Counted from the first letter of the stretch, positions 49,141 to 60,340 are shown. The stretch is DNA of 64,000 nt from Salmonella enterica subsp. arizonae (GCF_008692845.1 NZ_VXJW01000006.1:186001-250000); one strand, 5' to 3'. The notes: a model not told the origin generated them from the letters alone. Program-made: numbers and translations.

Positions 49141-49143
49141 TTT

Positions 49144-49527
49144 TTAGCGCTTCTCCCAGCCGTCATGCTGGGCAGTAAAGCCTAACGCCTGCATAAACGC
49201 CGCCATAACGCCACGGTCTTCAACACCGACATCCGCCATCCACCAGGACGAGACGTTGGGATTATCGCGGATGACTTCTTCTACCAGATATTGTCCGACG
49301 CCGCGACGACGCGTCACGTCACGCACGCGTAAGGAATCTAGCGCGCCCTGCGTTCCGCTCAGCGTCACTCTTACGGCGCCCAACAAACGCTCGTTAAACC
49401 GCGCGGCATAAATCCGGTGCGTTTCATCTACGCTTAATGAGGAGGCGGAATATTCCGGCCAGATTTTGCCCAGATCGATCTGATCCTGAGCGCTAAAGTG
49501 TTCTAAACGAAGGATAGTCAGCTTCAT
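49144..49527 (-). CDS. panM: PanM (PanZ), aspartate decarboxylase maturation factor
   Basis: A 127-residue GNAT-fold protein that binds acetyl-CoA and triggers self-cleavage of PanD to its pyruvoyl form, setting beta-alanine and CoA supply. The acetyl-CoA-binding segment (RDVTRRRGVGQYLVEEV) is visible. First described in Salmonella as PanM. The gene lies inverted between livJ and livK. Confidence 0.94.
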   Translation of the reverse strand: MKLTILRLEHFSAQDQIDLGKIWPEYSASSLSVDETHRIYAARFNERLLGAVRVTLSGTQGALDSLRVRDVTRRRGVGQYLVEEVIRDNPNVSSWWMADVGVEDRGVMAAFMQALGFTAQHDGWEKR

Positions 49528-49949
49528 CGACGGCTTGTCCCGATTTCAAAAGATGCGATCAGTGTACCGAAATAGGCAGGCCAGATGCTTTCTCTTTTTT
49601 GTGTCATTTACCAGGTTATTAATTTTTTAACAACGATAACTACAGTTTGAAAGATTAGAAAATGAAAAACAGGCAGCATAATTCCCTGAATGCTAGTGAA
49701 TTATTCCGCTTAATGTGCCGTTATTTTATGCTGACAAACGTGCTTTTTTTTGTTTATCTATAGCGAAAAGCAGAATATTATCTTTTCTTAATAGACTGAA
49801 AAATAGAGATTTTAATCTTATTATGCTTTAAATGCTGCGCTAACTCATTAATGAGTCAGTAAAAAGCGCACCATTTATAAAAAGTACAGTCTGCTTTTTA
49901 ACCAGCAAAAAAACAAAACATATAACATCACGAATGGGGATACAGGCAC
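49528..49949. promoter_or_regulatory. AT-rich control region upstream of livK
   Basis: A 422-base, strongly AT-rich region with no gene. It should hold the panM promoter (left) and the livK promoter plus leader (right). Partial palindromes such as ACTCATTAATGAGT at about 49842-49855 could be Lrp or other regulator sites, but none is certain. GGGGA lies about 14 bases before the livK ATG. Confidence 0.5.
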
Positions 49950-51059
49950 ATGAAACGGAAAGCGAAAACGATAATCGCAGGGATTGTTGCATTAGCGGTC
50001 ACGCAGGGGGCAATGGCAGACGATATTAAAGTCGCCGTAGTCGGGGCGATGTCCGGCCCGGTAGCGCAATGGGGCGATATGGAATTTAACGGCGCGCGTC
50101 AGGCTATTAAAGATATCAACGCCAAAGGCGGTATTAAGGGCGATAAGCTGGTCGGCGTGGAATACGATGATGCCTGCGATCCGAAACAGGCGGTGGCGGT
50201 GGCCAACAAAATCGTTAACGACGGCATTCAGTACGTTATTGGTCACTTATGTTCTTCCTCCACACAGCCAGCGTCGGATATTTACGAAGACGAAGGCATT
50301 CTGATGATCTCTCCAGGGGCAACTAACCCGGAACTGACCCAGCGCGGCTATCAGTACATTATGCGTACCGCTGGTCTGGACTCCTCCCAGGGGCCGACGG
50401 CTGCGAAATATATCCTGGAAACGGTGAAACCGCAGCGCATCGCTATCATTCACGATAAACAACAATACGGCGAGGGGCTGGCGCGCTCCGTGCAGGATGG
50501 CCTGAAACAGGGCAATGCCAATATTGTCTTTTTTGATGGTATTACCGCTGGCGAAAAAGATTTCTCCGCCCTGATTGCCCGCTTGCAAAAAGAGAATATC
50601 GACTTTGTCTATTACGGCGGCTACTACCCGGAAATGGGACAGATGCTGCGTCAGGCGCGGGCGAATGGTCTGAAAACGCAATTTATGGGGCCGGAAGGCG
50701 TGGGTAACGCGTCGCTGTCCAATATTGCGGGCAGTGCGGCGGAAGGCATGTTGGTGACGATGCCAAAACGCTATGACCAGGACCCGGCGAATAAAGCAAT
50801 TGTTGAGGCGCTGAAAGCCGACAAGAAAGATCCCAGCGGTCCGTATGTATGGATCACTTATGCCGCCGTGCAGTCACTGGCGACAGCGATGGATCGCAGC
50901 GCCAGCCATGTTCCGCTGGATCTGGTGAAAGATCTTAAAGCTAACGGGGCTGATACCGTCATCGGGCCGCTGAAATGGGACGAAAAAGGCGATTTGAAGG
51001 GATTTGAGTTTGGCGTCTTCCAGTGGCACGCGGATGGGTCATCCACCCCTGCGAAATAA
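49950..51059 (+). CDS. livK: LivK, leucine-specific binding protein
   Basis: A 369-residue periplasmic binding protein specific for leucine that shares LivHMGF with LivJ. The signal peptide ends near residue 23 (GAMA then DDIKVAVVG). It is about 80 percent similar to LivJ in this window by eye, with the same disulfide positions, and evidently arose by duplication. It heads the livKHMGF operon and is followed by a hairpin that may raise its level over the membrane genes. Confidence 0.96.
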   Translation: MKRKAKTIIAGIVALAVTQGAMADDIKVAVVGAMSGPVAQWGDMEFNGARQAIKDINAKGGIKGDKLVGVEYDDACDPKQAVAVANKIVNDGIQYVIGHLCSSSTQPASDIYEDEGILMISPGATNPELTQRGYQYIMRTAGLDSSQGPTAAKYILETVKPQRIAIIHDKQQYGEGLARSVQDGLKQGNANIVFFDGITAGEKDFSALIARLQKENIDFVYYGGYYPEMGQMLRQARANGLKTQFMGPEGVGNASLSNIAGSAAEGMLVTMPKRYDQDPANKAIVEALKADKKDPSGPYVWITYAAVQSLATAMDRSASHVPLDLVKDLKANGADTVIGPLKWDEKGDLKGFEFGVFQWHADGSSTPAK

Positions 51060-51080
51060 GCCATAAGACACGTTATCCCT

Positions 51081-51101
51081 CCGCCCGTGCAAAGCGGGCG
51101 G
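51081..51101 (+). other. Hairpin between livK and livH
   Basis: CCGCCCG pairs with CGGGCGG around a seven-base loop, with only A residues after it. It is not a full terminator; it may stabilise the livK mRNA or attenuate transcription into livH. Confidence 0.7.
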
Positions 51102-51119
51102 GTAGAAAAAGGTTACCTT

Positions 51120-52046
51120 ATGTCCGAGCAGTTTCTCTATTTCTTGCAGCAGATGTTTAACGGCGTCACGCTGGGAAGCACCTACGCGCTAATTGCTATC
51201 GGTTATACGATGGTGTACGGCATTATCGGCATGATCAACTTCGCTCACGGCGAGGTGTATATGATAGGCAGCTACGTTTCTTTTATGATCATCGCCGCGC
51301 TAATGATGATGGGAATCGACACCAGTTGGCTACTGGTGACCGCCGGATTTATCGGCGCGATTATTATTGCCAGCGCCTACGGCTGGAGTATCGAGCGAGT
51401 CGCTTACCGGCCCGTGCGCAATTCCAAGCGTCTGATTGCCCTGATTTCCGCCATCGGGATGTCCATCTTTCTGCAAAACTACGTCAGCCTGACGGAAGGC
51501 TCGCGTGACGTGGCGTTGCCCAGCCTGTTTAACGGCCAGTGGATGGTGGGCAGCAGCGAAAACTTTTCCGCGTCCATTACGACCATGCAGGCGGTTATCT
51601 GGATAGTCACCTTTCTGGCTATGCTGGCGCTGACCATTTTCATTCGCTACTCCCGAATGGGCCGTGCCTGTCGCGCTTGCGCGGAGGATCTGAAAATGGC
51701 AAGTCTGCTCGGCATTAATACTGACCGCGTTATTGCGCTGACGTTTGTTATCGGCGCGGCAATGGCGGCGGTAGCGGGCGTTCTGCTCGGACAATTTTAC
51801 GGCGTGATTAACCCCTACATCGGCTTTATGGCCGGGATGAAAGCGTTCACCGCGGCGGTGCTGGGCGGTATCGGCAGCATTCCGGGCGCGATGATCGGCG
51901 GTCTGATTTTGGGCGTGGCCGAAGCGCTCTCATCTGCGTATTTGAGTACCGAATATAAAGATGTGGTGTCGTTCGCTCTGCTGATTCTGGTACTGCTGGT
52001 CATGCCGACCGGTATCCTGGGTCGTCCGGAGGTAGAGAAAGTATGA
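51120..52046 (+). CDS. livH: LivH, branched-chain amino acid ABC permease
   Basis: A 308-residue inner-membrane permease of the LivHM type with about eight hydrophobic segments and the family block [18 protein letters not shown]. The start at 51120 is chosen for the E. coli N-terminus ([11 protein letters not shown]) and because AAAGG precedes it. It overlaps livM by four bases. Confidence 0.96.
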   Translation: MSEQFLYFLQQMFNGVTLGSTYALIAIGYTMVYGIIGMINFAHGEVYMIGSYVSFMIIAALMMMGIDTSWLLVTAGFIGAIIIASAYGWSIERVAYRPVRNSKRLIALISAIGMSIFLQNYVSLTEGSRDVALPSLFNGQWMVGSSENFSASITTMQAVIWIVTFLAMLALTIFIRYSRMGRACRACAEDLKMASLLGINTDRVIALTFVIGAAMAAVAGVLLGQFYGVINPYIGFMAGMKAFTAAVLGGIGSIPGAMIGGLILGVAEALSSAYLSTEYKDVVSFALLILVLLVMPTGILGRPEVEKV

Positions 52047-53320
52047 AACCGATGCATATTGCGATGGCACTGTTCTCTGCCGTGATGTTTTTCGTTCTGG
52101 CTGGCGTTTTCATGGGCGTACAGCTTGAACTGGACGGCACTAAACTGGTGGTGGATACCGCCGCCGACATCCGCTGGCAGTGGATCTTTATCGGCACGGC
52201 TGTGGTCTTCTTCTTTCAGTTGCTGCGCCCGATGTTCCAGAAAGCACTGAAGAACGTTTCCGGACCGAAATTTATTCTGCCGGCGATCGATGGCTCTACC
52301 TTAAAACAAAAGCTGTTTTTGATAGCGCTGCTGATTATCGCCGTGGCGTGGCCGTTTATGGTGTCGCGCGGTAGCGTGGATATCGCCACCCTGACCATGA
52401 TTTATATCATCCTTGGTCTGGGGTTGAACGTGGTAGTAGGGCTTTCCGGCCTGTTGGTATTGGGCTACGGCGGCTTTTACGCCATCGGCGCCTACACCTT
52501 TGCGCTGCTCAACCACTATTACGGTTTAGGCTTCTGGACCTGTCTGCCGCTGGCGGGACTGGCAGCGGCAGAGGCGGGTTTCTTGCTTGGTTTCCCGGTA
52601 CTGCGCCTGCGCGGCGACTATCTGGCGATTGTGACGCTTGGCTTCGGTGAAATCGTCCGTATTCTGCTGCTCAACAACACCGAAGTGACCGGCGGTCCTA
52701 ACGGCATTAGCCAGATACCTAAACCGACGCTGTTCGGTCTGGAGTTTAGCCGTAGCGCCCGTGAAGGCGGCTGGGATACCTTCAGCAATTTCTTTGGCGT
52801 GAAGTACGACCCGTCCGACCGGGTAATCTTCCTTTATCTGGTGGCCTTGCTGCTGGTGGTATTGTCGCTGTTTGTCATTAATCGCCTGCTGCGGATGCCG
52901 CTGGGGCGTGCGTGGGAGGCGCTGCGTGAAGATGAGATCGCCTGTCGTTCTCTGGGCCTCAGCCCAACGCGCATCAAGCTGACCGCTTTCACTATTAGCG
53001 CCGCGTTTGCTGGTTTCGCCGGCACGTTGTTTGCCGCCCGCCAGGGCTTTGTCAGTCCGGAATCCTTCACCTTCGCCGAATCGGCCTTTGTGCTGGCGAT
53101 TGTGGTGCTGGGTGGGATGGGCTCGCAGTTCGCGGTGATTCTGGCGGCGGTTCTGCTGGTGGTGTCGCGCGAATTGATGCGCGACTTCAACGAATACAGC
53201 ATGTTGATGCTCGGCGGTTTGATGGTGTTGATGATGATCTGGCGCCCGCAGGGGCTTCTGCCAATGACGCGTCCGCAACTGAAGCTGAAAAACGGTCAGG
53301 CGAAAGGAGAGCAGGCATGA
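52043..53320 (+). CDS. livM: LivM, branched-chain amino acid ABC permease
   Basis: A 425-residue permease partner of LivH with about ten hydrophobic segments. The N-terminal extension of roughly 100 residues is typical of the enteric protein. The coupling region ([19 protein letters not shown]) that contacts the ATPases is intact. It overlaps livH and livG by four bases each, so all are translationally coupled. Confidence 0.96.
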   Translation: MKPMHIAMALFSAVMFFVLAGVFMGVQLELDGTKLVVDTAADIRWQWIFIGTAVVFFFQLLRPMFQKALKNVSGPKFILPAIDGSTLKQKLFLIALLIIAVAWPFMVSRGSVDIATLTMIYIILGLGLNVVVGLSGLLVLGYGGFYAIGAYTFALLNHYYGLGFWTCLPLAGLAAAEAGFLLGFPVLRLRGDYLAIVTLGFGEIVRILLLNNTEVTGGPNGISQIPKPTLFGLEFSRSAREGGWDTFSNFFGVKYDPSDRVIFLYLVALLLVVLSLFVINRLLRMPLGRAWEALREDEIACRSLGLSPTRIKLTAFTISAAFAGFAGTLFAARQGFVSPESFTFAESAFVLAIVVLGGMGSQFAVILAAVLLVVSRELMRDFNEYSMLMLGGLMVLMMIWRPQGLLPMTRPQLKLKNGQAKGEQA

Positions 53321-54084
53321 GTCAGCCATTATTAACGGTTAACGGGCTGATGATGCGCTTTGGCGGTTTGCTGGCGGTCAACAATGTATCGCTGGCATTA
53401 CGTGAGCGGGAAATTGTGTCGCTGATTGGCCCTAACGGCGCGGGTAAAACGACGGTGTTTAACTGCCTGACCGGTTTTTATAAGCCGACAGGCGGCACGA
53501 TCACGTTGCGCGAGCGGCATCTGGAAAGGTTGCCGGGCCAGCAGATCGCCCGCATGGGCGTGGTACGCACTTTCCAGCATGTGCGTCTGTTTCGCGAAAT
53601 GACGGTGATTGAAAACCTGTTGGTGGCGCAGCACCAGCAACTGAAAACGGGCCTCTTTTCCGGCCTGTTGAAAACGCCCGCTTTCCGCCGCGCGCAAAGT
53701 GAAGCGCTGGACCGCGCGGCGACCTGGCTTGAGCGTATTGGCCTGCTGGAACATGCCAACCGCCAGGCCAGTAATCTGGCCTACGGCGACCAGCGCCGGC
53801 TGGAGATTGCCCGCTGCATGGTGACGCAGCCAGAAATTCTGATGCTCGACGAACCGGCGGCTGGTCTTAACCCGAAAGAGACCAAAGAGCTGGATGAGCT
53901 GATTGCCGAACTACGTAATCATCACAACACCACTATCTTGCTGATTGAACACGATATGAAGCTGGTGATGGGCATTTCCGATCGCATTTACGTGGTGAAT
54001 CAGGGTACGCCGCTGGCGAATGGCACGCCGGAAGAGATCCGTAACCATCCGGATGTCATCCGCGCTTATCTGGGTGAGGCATAA
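53317..54084 (+). CDS. livG: LivG, branched-chain amino acid ABC ATPase
   Basis: A 255-residue ATPase. Walker A is GPNGAGKTT (about residues 38-46), the signature is the degenerate [12 protein letters not shown] of this family, and Walker B is [10 protein letters not shown]. It couples with LivF to LivHM on the cytoplasmic face. Confidence 0.96.
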   Translation: MSQPLLTVNGLMMRFGGLLAVNNVSLALREREIVSLIGPNGAGKTTVFNCLTGFYKPTGGTITLRERHLERLPGQQIARMGVVRTFQHVRLFREMTVIENLLVAQHQQLKTGLFSGLLKTPAFRRAQSEALDRAATWLERIGLLEHANRQASNLAYGDQRRLEIARCMVTQPEILMLDEPAAGLNPKETKELDELIAELRNHHNTTILLIEHDMKLVMGISDRIYVVNQGTPLANGTPEEIRNHPDVIRAYLGEA

Positions 54085-54085
54085 A

Positions 54086-54799
54086 ATGGAAAAGGTCATG
54101 TTATCTTTTGACAAGGTCAGCGCCCACTACGGCAAGATTCAGGCGCTGCACGACGTCAGTCTGCACATCAACCAGGGGGAAATCGTTACCCTGATTGGCG
54201 CTAACGGCGCGGGGAAAACGACGCTGCTTGGCACCTTGTGCGGCGATCCGCGCGCCTCCAGCGGACGGGTGGTGTTTGACGGTAAAGACATCACCGACTG
54301 GCAGACGGCGAAAATCATGCGTGAAGCGGTGGCGATAGTGCCGGAAGGGCGGCGCGTCTTCTCGCGGATGACGGTAGAAGAGAACCTGGCGATGGGCGGT
54401 TTTTTTGCCGAGCGCGATCGGTTTCAGGAGCGCATCAAATGGGTGTACGAACTGTTCCCGCGCCTGCATGAGCGTCGGATTCAACGTGCTGGCACTATGT
54501 CCGGCGGCGAACAGCAGATGCTGGCAATCGGTCGTGCGCTGATGAGCCAGCCCAGGTTATTGCTGCTGGATGAACCGTCGCTGGGGCTGGCGCCGATTAT
54601 TATTCAGCAAATTTTCAACACTATTGAGCAGTTGCGCGAGCAGGGGATGACTATCTTCCTGGTCGAGCAAAACGCCAACCAGGCGCTGAAGCTCGCCGAT
54701 CGGGGTTACGTGCTGGAAAACGGCCATGTGGTATTAGAGGATACCGGCGCGCGGCTTCTGGCGAACGAAGCGGTGCGCAGCGCCTATCTGGGCGGGTAA
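54086..54799 (+). CDS. livF: LivF, branched-chain amino acid ABC ATPase
   Basis: A 237-residue ATPase, the second of the heterodimer. Walker A is GANGAGKTT, signature MSGGEQQMLAIG, Walker B LLLLDEPSLG. The start at 54086, one base after the livG stop, matches the E. coli N-terminus (MEKVMLSFDKV); the frame is open upstream inside livG. Confidence 0.96.
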   Translation: MEKVMLSFDKVSAHYGKIQALHDVSLHINQGEIVTLIGANGAGKTTLLGTLCGDPRASSGRVVFDGKDITDWQTAKIMREAVAIVPEGRRVFSRMTVEENLAMGGFFAERDRFQERIKWVYELFPRLHERRIQRAGTMSGGEQQMLAIGRALMSQPRLLLLDEPSLGLAPIIIQQIFNTIEQLREQGMTIFLVEQNANQALKLADRGYVLENGHVVLEDTGARLLANEAVRSAYLGG

Positions 54800-54809
54800 T
54801 CTATAAACC

Positions 54810-54904
54810 ATGCCGGATAGCGGCGTAAACGCCTTATCCGGCCTACAATAGCCTTCAATAGCCTTCGAAGGCCGGATAGGACACGTCAGCGTCGTCATCC
54901 GGCG
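54810..54904. repeat. REP/BIME cluster with a tandem decamer
   Basis: GCCGGATAGCGGCG, CCTTATCCGGCCTAC, GGCCGGATAGGAC and GTCATCCGGCG are REP units downstream of livF. Between them AATAGCCTTC is repeated in tandem (54847-54866) and runs into a GCCTTCGAAGGC palindrome. Confidence 0.85.
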
Positions 54905-54979
54905 AGGCGTCATCAGAGTCTGACACGGCGCTTATACGTGTTTCAGCTCTCACTTTACTTCCCCCGGCCTTTCACCGCC

Positions 54980-55054
54980 TTGTCATCTCCCTGACTGCTT
55001 ACTATCTTTTTTTTGTAATAAAAAAGTTATTTTTCTGTCATTCGAGCATGTCAT
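54980..55054 (+). promoter_or_regulatory. Candidate PhoB box region of the ugp promoter
   Basis: TTGTCATCTCCCTGACTG at 54980-54997 resembles the Pho box (CTGTCAT, four bases, CTGTCAC) with 10 of 14 half-site positions matching. A further CTGTCAT (55035-55041) and ATGTCAT (55048-55054) occur closer to the gene, at a spacing two bases too long for a perfect box. In E. coli ugpB is a PhoB regulon member with an additional CRP promoter. Confidence 0.5.
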
Positions 55055-55118
55055 GTTACCCCCGCGAACATAAAACGCGTGATATCGCGCATCCCGACAC
55101 AAAAAAGAGAGATAACCA

Positions 55119-56435
55119 ATGATATCGTTACGATATACAGCTTTAGGAGTGGCGCTGAGTCTGGCATTTACGGGTCAGGCGCTGGCCATCACCACTATTC
55201 CATTCTGGCACTCAATGGAAGGGGAGCTAGGCAAAGAAGTTGATTCACTGGCGCAACGTTTCAATCAGGCCAACCCGGATTATAAAATCGTTCCGGTGTA
55301 TAAGGGTAACTATGAACAGAACCTGAGCGCCGGGATCGCGGCATTCCGTAGCGGCAATGCGCCGGCAATATTGCAGGTTTATGAGGTTGGGACGGCGACC
55401 ATGATGGCCTCGAAAGCCATTAAGCCGGTCTATGAAGTTTTTCAAGACGCCGGTATTAACTTTGACGAGTCCCAGTTTGTACCGACTGTTTCAGGCTACT
55501 ACACCGATGCCAAAAGCGGGCATCTGCTCTCCCAGCCCTTTAACAGCTCAACCCCGGTGCTGTACTACAACAAAGACGCCTTTAAGAAAGCTGGTTTAGA
55601 TCCGGAGCAACCACCGAAAACCTGGCAGGAACTGGCTGACTATACTGCGAAACTGAGAGCGGCAGGCATGAAATGCGGTTATGCCAGCGGCTGGCAAGGC
55701 TGGATCCAACTGGAAAACTTCAGTGCCTGGAACGGTCTGCCCTTCGCCAGTAAAAACAACGGGTTTGACGGTACAGACGCGGTGCTGGAGTTCAATAAGC
55801 CAGAGCAAGTGAAACATATCGCGCTGCTGGAAGAGATGAATAAGAAAGGCGATTTTAGCTATGTTGGGCGTAAGGATGAGTCTACCGAAAAGTTTTATAA
55901 CGGTGACTGCGCGATGACAACCGCGTCCTCCGGTTCGCTCGCCAATATCCGCCAGTATGCCAAATTCAACTATGGCGTGGGCATGATGCCCTACGACGCC
56001 GATATCAAGGGCGCGCCGCAAAATGCCATTATCGGCGGAGCCAGCCTGTGGGTAATGCAGGGTAAAGATAAAGAGACCTATAACGGTGTCGCCAAATTCC
56101 TCGATTTTCTGGCAAAACCGGAAAATGCCGCTGAATGGCATCAAAAAACCGGCTACCTGCCTATTACCACCGCCGCCTACGAGCTTACCCGCGAGCAGGG
56201 TTATTACGATAAAAACCCAGGTGCGGATATCGCCACTCGGCAGATGTTGAATAAGCCGCCGTTATCATTCACCAAAGGTCTGCGTCTGGGCAATATGCCG
56301 CAGATCCGTACCATTGTGGACGAAGAGCTGGAGAGCGTCTGGACCGGGAAGAAAACCCCACAACAGGCCCTGGATACCGCCGTTAAGCGGGGCAACCAGT
56401 TATTGCGTCGCTTCGAGCAGTCAACGAAATCATAA
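55119..56435 (+). CDS. ugpB: UgpB, glycerol-3-phosphate-binding protein
   Basis: A 438-residue periplasmic binding protein for sn-glycerol-3-phosphate and glycerophosphodiesters. The signal peptide ends at about residue 23 (GQALA then [12 protein letters not shown]). The family core resembles MalE-type proteins (cluster 1). First gene of ugpBAECQ, separated from ugpA by a REP pair that may keep its mRNA abundant. Confidence 0.96.
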   Translation: MISLRYTALGVALSLAFTGQALAITTIPFWHSMEGELGKEVDSLAQRFNQANPDYKIVPVYKGNYEQNLSAGIAAFRSGNAPAILQVYEVGTATMMASKAIKPVYEVFQDAGINFDESQFVPTVSGYYTDAKSGHLLSQPFNSSTPVLYYNKDAFKKAGLDPEQPPKTWQELADYTAKLRAAGMKCGYASGWQGWIQLENFSAWNGLPFASKNNGFDGTDAVLEFNKPEQVKHIALLEEMNKKGDFSYVGRKDESTEKFYNGDCAMTTASSGSLANIRQYAKFNYGVGMMPYDADIKGAPQNAIIGGASLWVMQGKDKETYNGVAKFLDFLAKPENAAEWHQKTGYLPITTAAYELTREQGYYDKNPGADIATRQMLNKPPLSFTKGLRLGNMPQIRTIVDEELESVWTGKKTPQQALDTAVKRGNQLLRRFEQSTKS

Positions 56436-56440
56436 TGTGA

Positions 56441-56515
56441 AATGCCGGATGGCGGCTGCGCTTTATCCGACCTATAAATTCGCGTAGTCCGGATAAGCAG
56501 AGCGCCGCCGGCGCT
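56441..56515. repeat. REP/BIME pair between ugpB and ugpA
   Basis: GCCGGATGGCGGCTGCGCTTTATCCGACC faces GTAGTCCGGATAAGC and CGCCGCCGGCGC. Placed inside the operon directly after the binding-protein gene, as in malE-malF of E. coli. Confidence 0.85.
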
Positions 56516-56534
56516 GTTCAGGAAACACACCTTC

Positions 56535-57422
56535 ATGTCATCGTCACGTCCGGTGTTCCGCTCGCGCTGGTTGCCGTATTTACTGGTTGCCCCGCAGTTG
56601 GTTATCACTGTTATTTTCTTTATCTGGCCTGCGGGCGAAGCGCTGTGGTATTCGCTGCAAAGCGTCGATCCGTTTGGTTTTTCCAGTCAATTTGTCGGGC
56701 TGGAGAATTTTGTCGCGCTTTTTCACGACAGTTATTATCTCGACTCCTTCTGGACGACGATTAAATTCAGCGCGCTGGTAACGTTTAGCGGCCTGCTGGT
56801 CTCGCTGTTTTTCGCCGCCCTGGTGGATTACGTGGTCCGCGGCAGCCGTTTTTACCAGACGCTGATGCTGCTGCCTTATGCCGTCGCGCCCGCCGTCGCT
56901 GCTGTATTGTGGATTTTCCTGTTTAACCCGGGGAGGGGATTAATCACCCATTTCCTCGGCGAGTTTGGCTATGACTGGAACCACGCGCAAAACAGCGGTC
57001 AGGCGATGTTTCTGGTGGTATTTGCGTCAGTCTGGAAGCAAATTAGTTACAACTTTTTATTCTTCTTTGCCGCGCTGCAATCCATTCCCCGCTCGCTGGT
57101 GGAAGCGGCGGCCATTGACGGCGCCGGGCCGATTCGTCGTTTCTTCCGGCTTTCTTTGCCGCTTATCGCGCCGGTCAGTTTCTTCCTGCTGGTGGTCAAC
57201 CTGGTGTACGCCTTTTTCGACACCTTCCCGGTGATTGACGCCGCAACTGCAGGCGGGCCGGTACAGGCCACCACGACACTGATTTATAAGATCTACCGCG
57301 AAGGGTTTACCGGGCTGGACCTCTCGGCATCCGCCGCGCAGTCGGTGGTGTTGATGTTCCTTGTCATCGTTCTGACGGTGGTGCAGTTCCGCTATGTGGA
57401 AAGTAAGGTGCGTTACCAATGA
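56535..57422 (+). CDS. ugpA: UgpA, glycerol-3-phosphate ABC permease
   Basis: A 295-residue MalF-type inner-membrane permease with six hydrophobic segments. The EAA coupling loop ([21 protein letters not shown]) that docks on UgpC is intact. It overlaps ugpE by four bases. Confidence 0.96.
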   Translation: MSSSRPVFRSRWLPYLLVAPQLVITVIFFIWPAGEALWYSLQSVDPFGFSSQFVGLENFVALFHDSYYLDSFWTTIKFSALVTFSGLLVSLFFAALVDYVVRGSRFYQTLMLLPYAVAPAVAAVLWIFLFNPGRGLITHFLGEFGYDWNHAQNSGQAMFLVVFASVWKQISYNFLFFFAALQSIPRSLVEAAAIDGAGPIRRFFRLSLPLIAPVSFFLLVVNLVYAFFDTFPVIDAATAGGPVQATTTLIYKIYREGFTGLDLSASAAQSVVLMFLVIVLTVVQFRYVESKVRYQ

Positions 57423-58264
57423 TAGAGAATCGTCGCGGGCTGACAATATTCAGCCATACCATGCTGATTCTGGGGATCGCAGTCATTTTGTTTCCGCTGT
57501 ACGTCGCGTTTATCGCGGCGACGCTGGACGACCGCGCGGTGTTTGAGACGCCGATGACGCTGCTTCCTGGTACGCAGTTACTGGAAAATATCAAAACCAT
57601 TTGGATCAACGGCGTCGGCGTTAATAGCGCGCCATTCTGGTTGATGATGCTTAACAGTTTCATTATGGCGTTCAGCATTACGGTAGGCAAAATCACGGTG
57701 TCTATGCTTTCCGCATTCGCCATCGTCTGGTTTCGTTTTCCCCTGCGTAACCTGTTCTTCTGGATGATTTTTATCACCCTGATGTTGCCGGTTGAAGTGC
57801 GTATCTTTCCGACGGTGGAGGTTATCGCCAACCTGAAAATGCTCGACAGCTATGCCGGTCTGACGCTACCGCTGATGGCGTCCGCCACCGCCACCTTCCT
57901 GTTTCGTCAGTTCTTCATGACGCTTCCGGATGAACTGGTGGAAGCGGCCCGTATTGACGGCGCGTCGCCGATGCGTTTTTTCCGTGACATCGTGTTACCG
58001 CTGTCGAAAACCAACCTGGCGGCGTTATTCGTCATCACCTTTATCTACGGCTGGAACCAGTATCTGTGGCCGCTATTGATTATCACCGACGTGAATCTTG
58101 GCACTGCCGTAGCGGGTATCAAAGGGATGATCGCCACCGGCGAAGGCACCACGCAATGGAACCAGGTGATGGCGGCAATGCTGCTCACCCTTATCCCTCC
58201 GGTCGTTATCGTTTTAGCCATGCAACGGGCGTTTGTACGTGGTTTAGTGGACAGTGAGAAGTAG
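57419..58264 (+). CDS. ugpE: UgpE, glycerol-3-phosphate ABC permease
   Basis: A 281-residue MalG-type permease with six hydrophobic segments and an EAA loop ([21 protein letters not shown]). Its last bases form part of the left arm of the 58263-58530 palindromic element, but the coding end (DSEK) is as in E. coli, so the protein is intact. Confidence 0.96.
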   Translation: MIENRRGLTIFSHTMLILGIAVILFPLYVAFIAATLDDRAVFETPMTLLPGTQLLENIKTIWINGVGVNSAPFWLMMLNSFIMAFSITVGKITVSMLSAFAIVWFRFPLRNLFFWMIFITLMLPVEVRIFPTVEVIANLKMLDSYAGLTLPLMASATATFLFRQFFMTLPDELVEAARIDGASPMRFFRDIVLPLSKTNLAALFVITFIYGWNQYLWPLLIITDVNLGTAVAGIKGMIATGEGTTQWNQVMAAMLLTLIPPVVIVLAMQRAFVRGLVDSEK

Positions 58265-58530
58265 GTTGTATCCCTTGATTATTCGTGACGTCGACGCTGA
58301 GCCGAAATCGCGTAATCAAGGCGGAGGATGATGGACATAGTGGGCCTATGTCCAAATCCGACAACGCAGAGTACGCGATTTCGGCACGCGTCCCAAAGGG
58401 CTGGGGCTATTTTTGCCCAGTGCCGCGTTACTCGCGTCTAATTTGGGCCCACCAAACTTTGTCGCTCGCGCCTTGCCCTGGGCAAAAATGGCCACCAGCG
58501 ACGTTCATGAATAATCAAGGGATGCAACCT
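58263..58530. repeat. MITE-like, multiply palindromic 268-bp element in the ugp operon
   Basis: The terminal inverted repeats are about 31 bases and nearly identical: left 58263-58293 begins AGGTTGTATCCCTTGATTAT, right 58499-58530 is its complement with two substitutions and one extra base. Inside lie three further inverted repeats. GCCGAAATCGCGTA (58301-58314) pairs perfectly with 58372-58385. TGGACATAG (58332-58340) pairs with 58346-58354. GGCTATTTTTGCCCAG (58405-58420) pairs with 58478-58493 with one mismatch. No protein is encoded. It fills the ugpE-ugpC gap, which is short in E. coli, and the right arm supplies the AAGGGA ribosome binding site for ugpC. It resembles enterobacterial non-autonomous repeats of the ERIC class in style but not in sequence as I remember it. 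Confidence 0.75.
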
Positions 58531-58532
58531 CT

Positions 58533-59603
58533 ATGGCAGGACTGAAATTACAGGCAGTAACCAAAAGCTGGGATGGCAAAACCCAGGTAATTCAACCGCT
58601 GACGCTGGACGTGGCGGATGGCGAATTTATCGTGATGGTCGGGCCATCCGGCTGCGGCAAATCAACGTTGTTGCGTATGGTGGCCGGTCTGGAGCGCGTG
58701 ACCAGCGGCGATATCTGGATTGATCGCAAACGGGTCACCGAGATGGAGCCCAAAGATCGCGGCATCGCGATGGTATTCCAGAACTATGCCCTCTATCCCC
58801 ATATGAGCGTAGAGGAGAACATGGCGTGGGGGCTGAAAATTCGCGGTATGAGCAAAGCGCATATTGAAGAACGCGTGCGGGAGGCGGCGCGCATTCTGGA
58901 GCTGGACGGCCTGCTTAAACGCCGCCCACGCGAGCTTTCCGGCGGTCAACGGCAGCGCGTTGCAATGGGACGTGCGATCGTTCGCGAGCCGGCTGTCTTC
59001 TTATTCGACGAACCGCTCTCTAACCTCGACGCCAAGCTGCGCGTGCAGATGCGTCTGGAGTTACAACATCTGCATCGTCGTCTTCGTACCACCTCGCTCT
59101 ATGTTACTCACGATCAGGTAGAGGCGATGACGCTGGCTCAGCGGGTTATGGTGATGAATAAAGGCGTCGCAGAACAGATTGGCACGCCGGTAGAGGTGTA
59201 TGAAAAGCCGGCCAGTCGCTTCGTGGCGAGCTTTATCGGCAGCCCGGCGATGAATCTGTTGGACGGTGTTATCAGCGCTTCCGGCGACCGTTTCGAATTG
59301 CCGGGCGGTCTGGCGTTGCCGATAGGTGCGGACTATCGGAGTCATGCCGGACGTAAAATGACGCTGGGTATCCGCCCGGAGCATATTGCGTTAAGCTCGC
59401 AGGCGGAAGGCGGCGTGCCGCTAACGGTAGACACGCTGGAGATTCTGGGCGCGGATAATCTGGCGCATGGGCGCTGGGGCGAGCAGAAGCTGGTGGTGCG
59501 TCTGGCGCATCAGCAACGCCCGGCGGCGGGCAGCACGCTTTGGCTGTACCTGCCGGAACATCAGCGGCATTTTTTTGATGGCGAAACAGGACAACGTGTA
59601 TGA
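58533..59603 (+). CDS. ugpC: UgpC, glycerol-3-phosphate ABC ATPase
   Basis: A 356-residue MalK-type ATPase. Walker A is GPSGCGKST (about residues 37-45), signature [13 protein letters not shown], Walker [11 protein letters not shown], with a C-terminal OB/regulatory domain from about residue 235. Functional exchange with MalK is known in E. coli. Translation depends on the AAGGGA site within the upstream inverted repeat. It overlaps ugpQ by four bases. Confidence 0.96.
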   Translation: MAGLKLQAVTKSWDGKTQVIQPLTLDVADGEFIVMVGPSGCGKSTLLRMVAGLERVTSGDIWIDRKRVTEMEPKDRGIAMVFQNYALYPHMSVEENMAWGLKIRGMSKAHIEERVREAARILELDGLLKRRPRELSGGQRQRVAMGRAIVREPAVFLFDEPLSNLDAKLRVQMRLELQHLHRRLRTTSLYVTHDQVEAMTLAQRVMVMNKGVAEQIGTPVEVYEKPASRFVASFIGSPAMNLLDGVISASGDRFELPGGLALPIGADYRSHAGRKMTLGIRPEHIALSSQAEGGVPLTVDTLEILGADNLAHGRWGEQKLVVRLAHQQRPAAGSTLWLYLPEHQRHFFDGETGQRV

Positions 59604-60340
59604 GTAACTGGCCTTATCCCCACATTGTCGCCCATCGCGGCGGCGGTAAACTGGCGCCGGAAAACACCCTGGCGGCGATCAACGTGGGCGCGCGCTATGG
59701 GCACACCATGATTGAGTTTGACGCTAAGTTGTCGAAAGATGGCGAAATTTTCCTGCTGCATGACGACAACCTGGAGCGCACCAGCAACGGCTGGGGCGTG
59801 GCGGGCGAGTTGAACTGGCAGGATTTATTGCGTGTGGACGCTGGCGGTTGGTTTAGCGGCGAATTTAAAGGCGAGCCGCTGCCGTTGCTCTCGCAGGTGG
59901 CGGAGCGCTGCCGTCAACACGGCATGATGGCGAATATTGAGATCAAACCGACAACGGGGAGCGGAAGGCTAACAGGACGCGTCGTGGCGTTGGCCGCCCG
60001 CGAACTGTGGGCCGATATGACGCCGCCGCTGCTTTCTTCCTTTGAGATAGATGCGTTGGAAGCGGCGCAGGCTGCGGCGCCTGAGCTGCCGCGCGGGTTA
60101 CTGCTGGATAAATGGCGTGAAGACTGGCGTGAACTGACGACCCGTCTGGGCTGTGTTTCCCTCCATCTCAACCATACATTACTCAATGAGACGCGAGTGC
60201 AAGAAATTAAGGCCGTGGGCTTACGGATTTTGGTTTATACCGTCAATCAGCCCCAGCGGGCGGCAGATCTGCTGCGCTGGGGCGTGGATTGTATCTGCAC
60301 CGATAGCATTGATGATATCGGCCCTCACTTTCAGTTTTAA
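59600..60340 (+). CDS. ugpQ: UgpQ, glycerophosphodiester phosphodiesterase
   Basis: A 246-residue cytoplasmic GDPD-family enzyme that hydrolyses imported glycerophosphodiesters to glycerol-3-phosphate and an alcohol. Catalytic motifs are visible: [12 protein letters not shown] near residue 11, [10 protein letters not shown] near 40 and [11 protein letters not shown] near 55. It closes the ugp operon and its stop overlaps the convergent yhhA stop by four bases. Confidence 0.96.
   Translation: MSNWPYPHIVAHRGGGKLAPENTLAAINVGARYGHTMIEFDAKLSKDGEIFLLHDDNLERTSNGWGVAGELNWQDLLRVDAGGWFSGEFKGEPLPLLSQVAERCRQHGMMANIEIKPTTGSGRLTGRVVALAARELWADMTPPLLSSFEIDALEAAQAAAPELPRGLLLDKWREDWRELTTRLGCVSLHLNHTLLNETRVQEIKAVGLRILVYTVNQPQRAADLLRWGVDCICTDSIDDIGPHFQF

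Noticed and set aside
54847-54876. Tandem AATAGCCTTC copies considered as a CRISPR or regulatory array
   Set aside because: Only two decamer copies inside a REP cluster, with no spacers; simple slippage is enough.
58285-58545. 86-codon open frame across the ugpE-ugpC element
   Set aside because: It reads through palindromic repeat DNA, has no ribosome binding site and overlaps the ugpC start in another frame.
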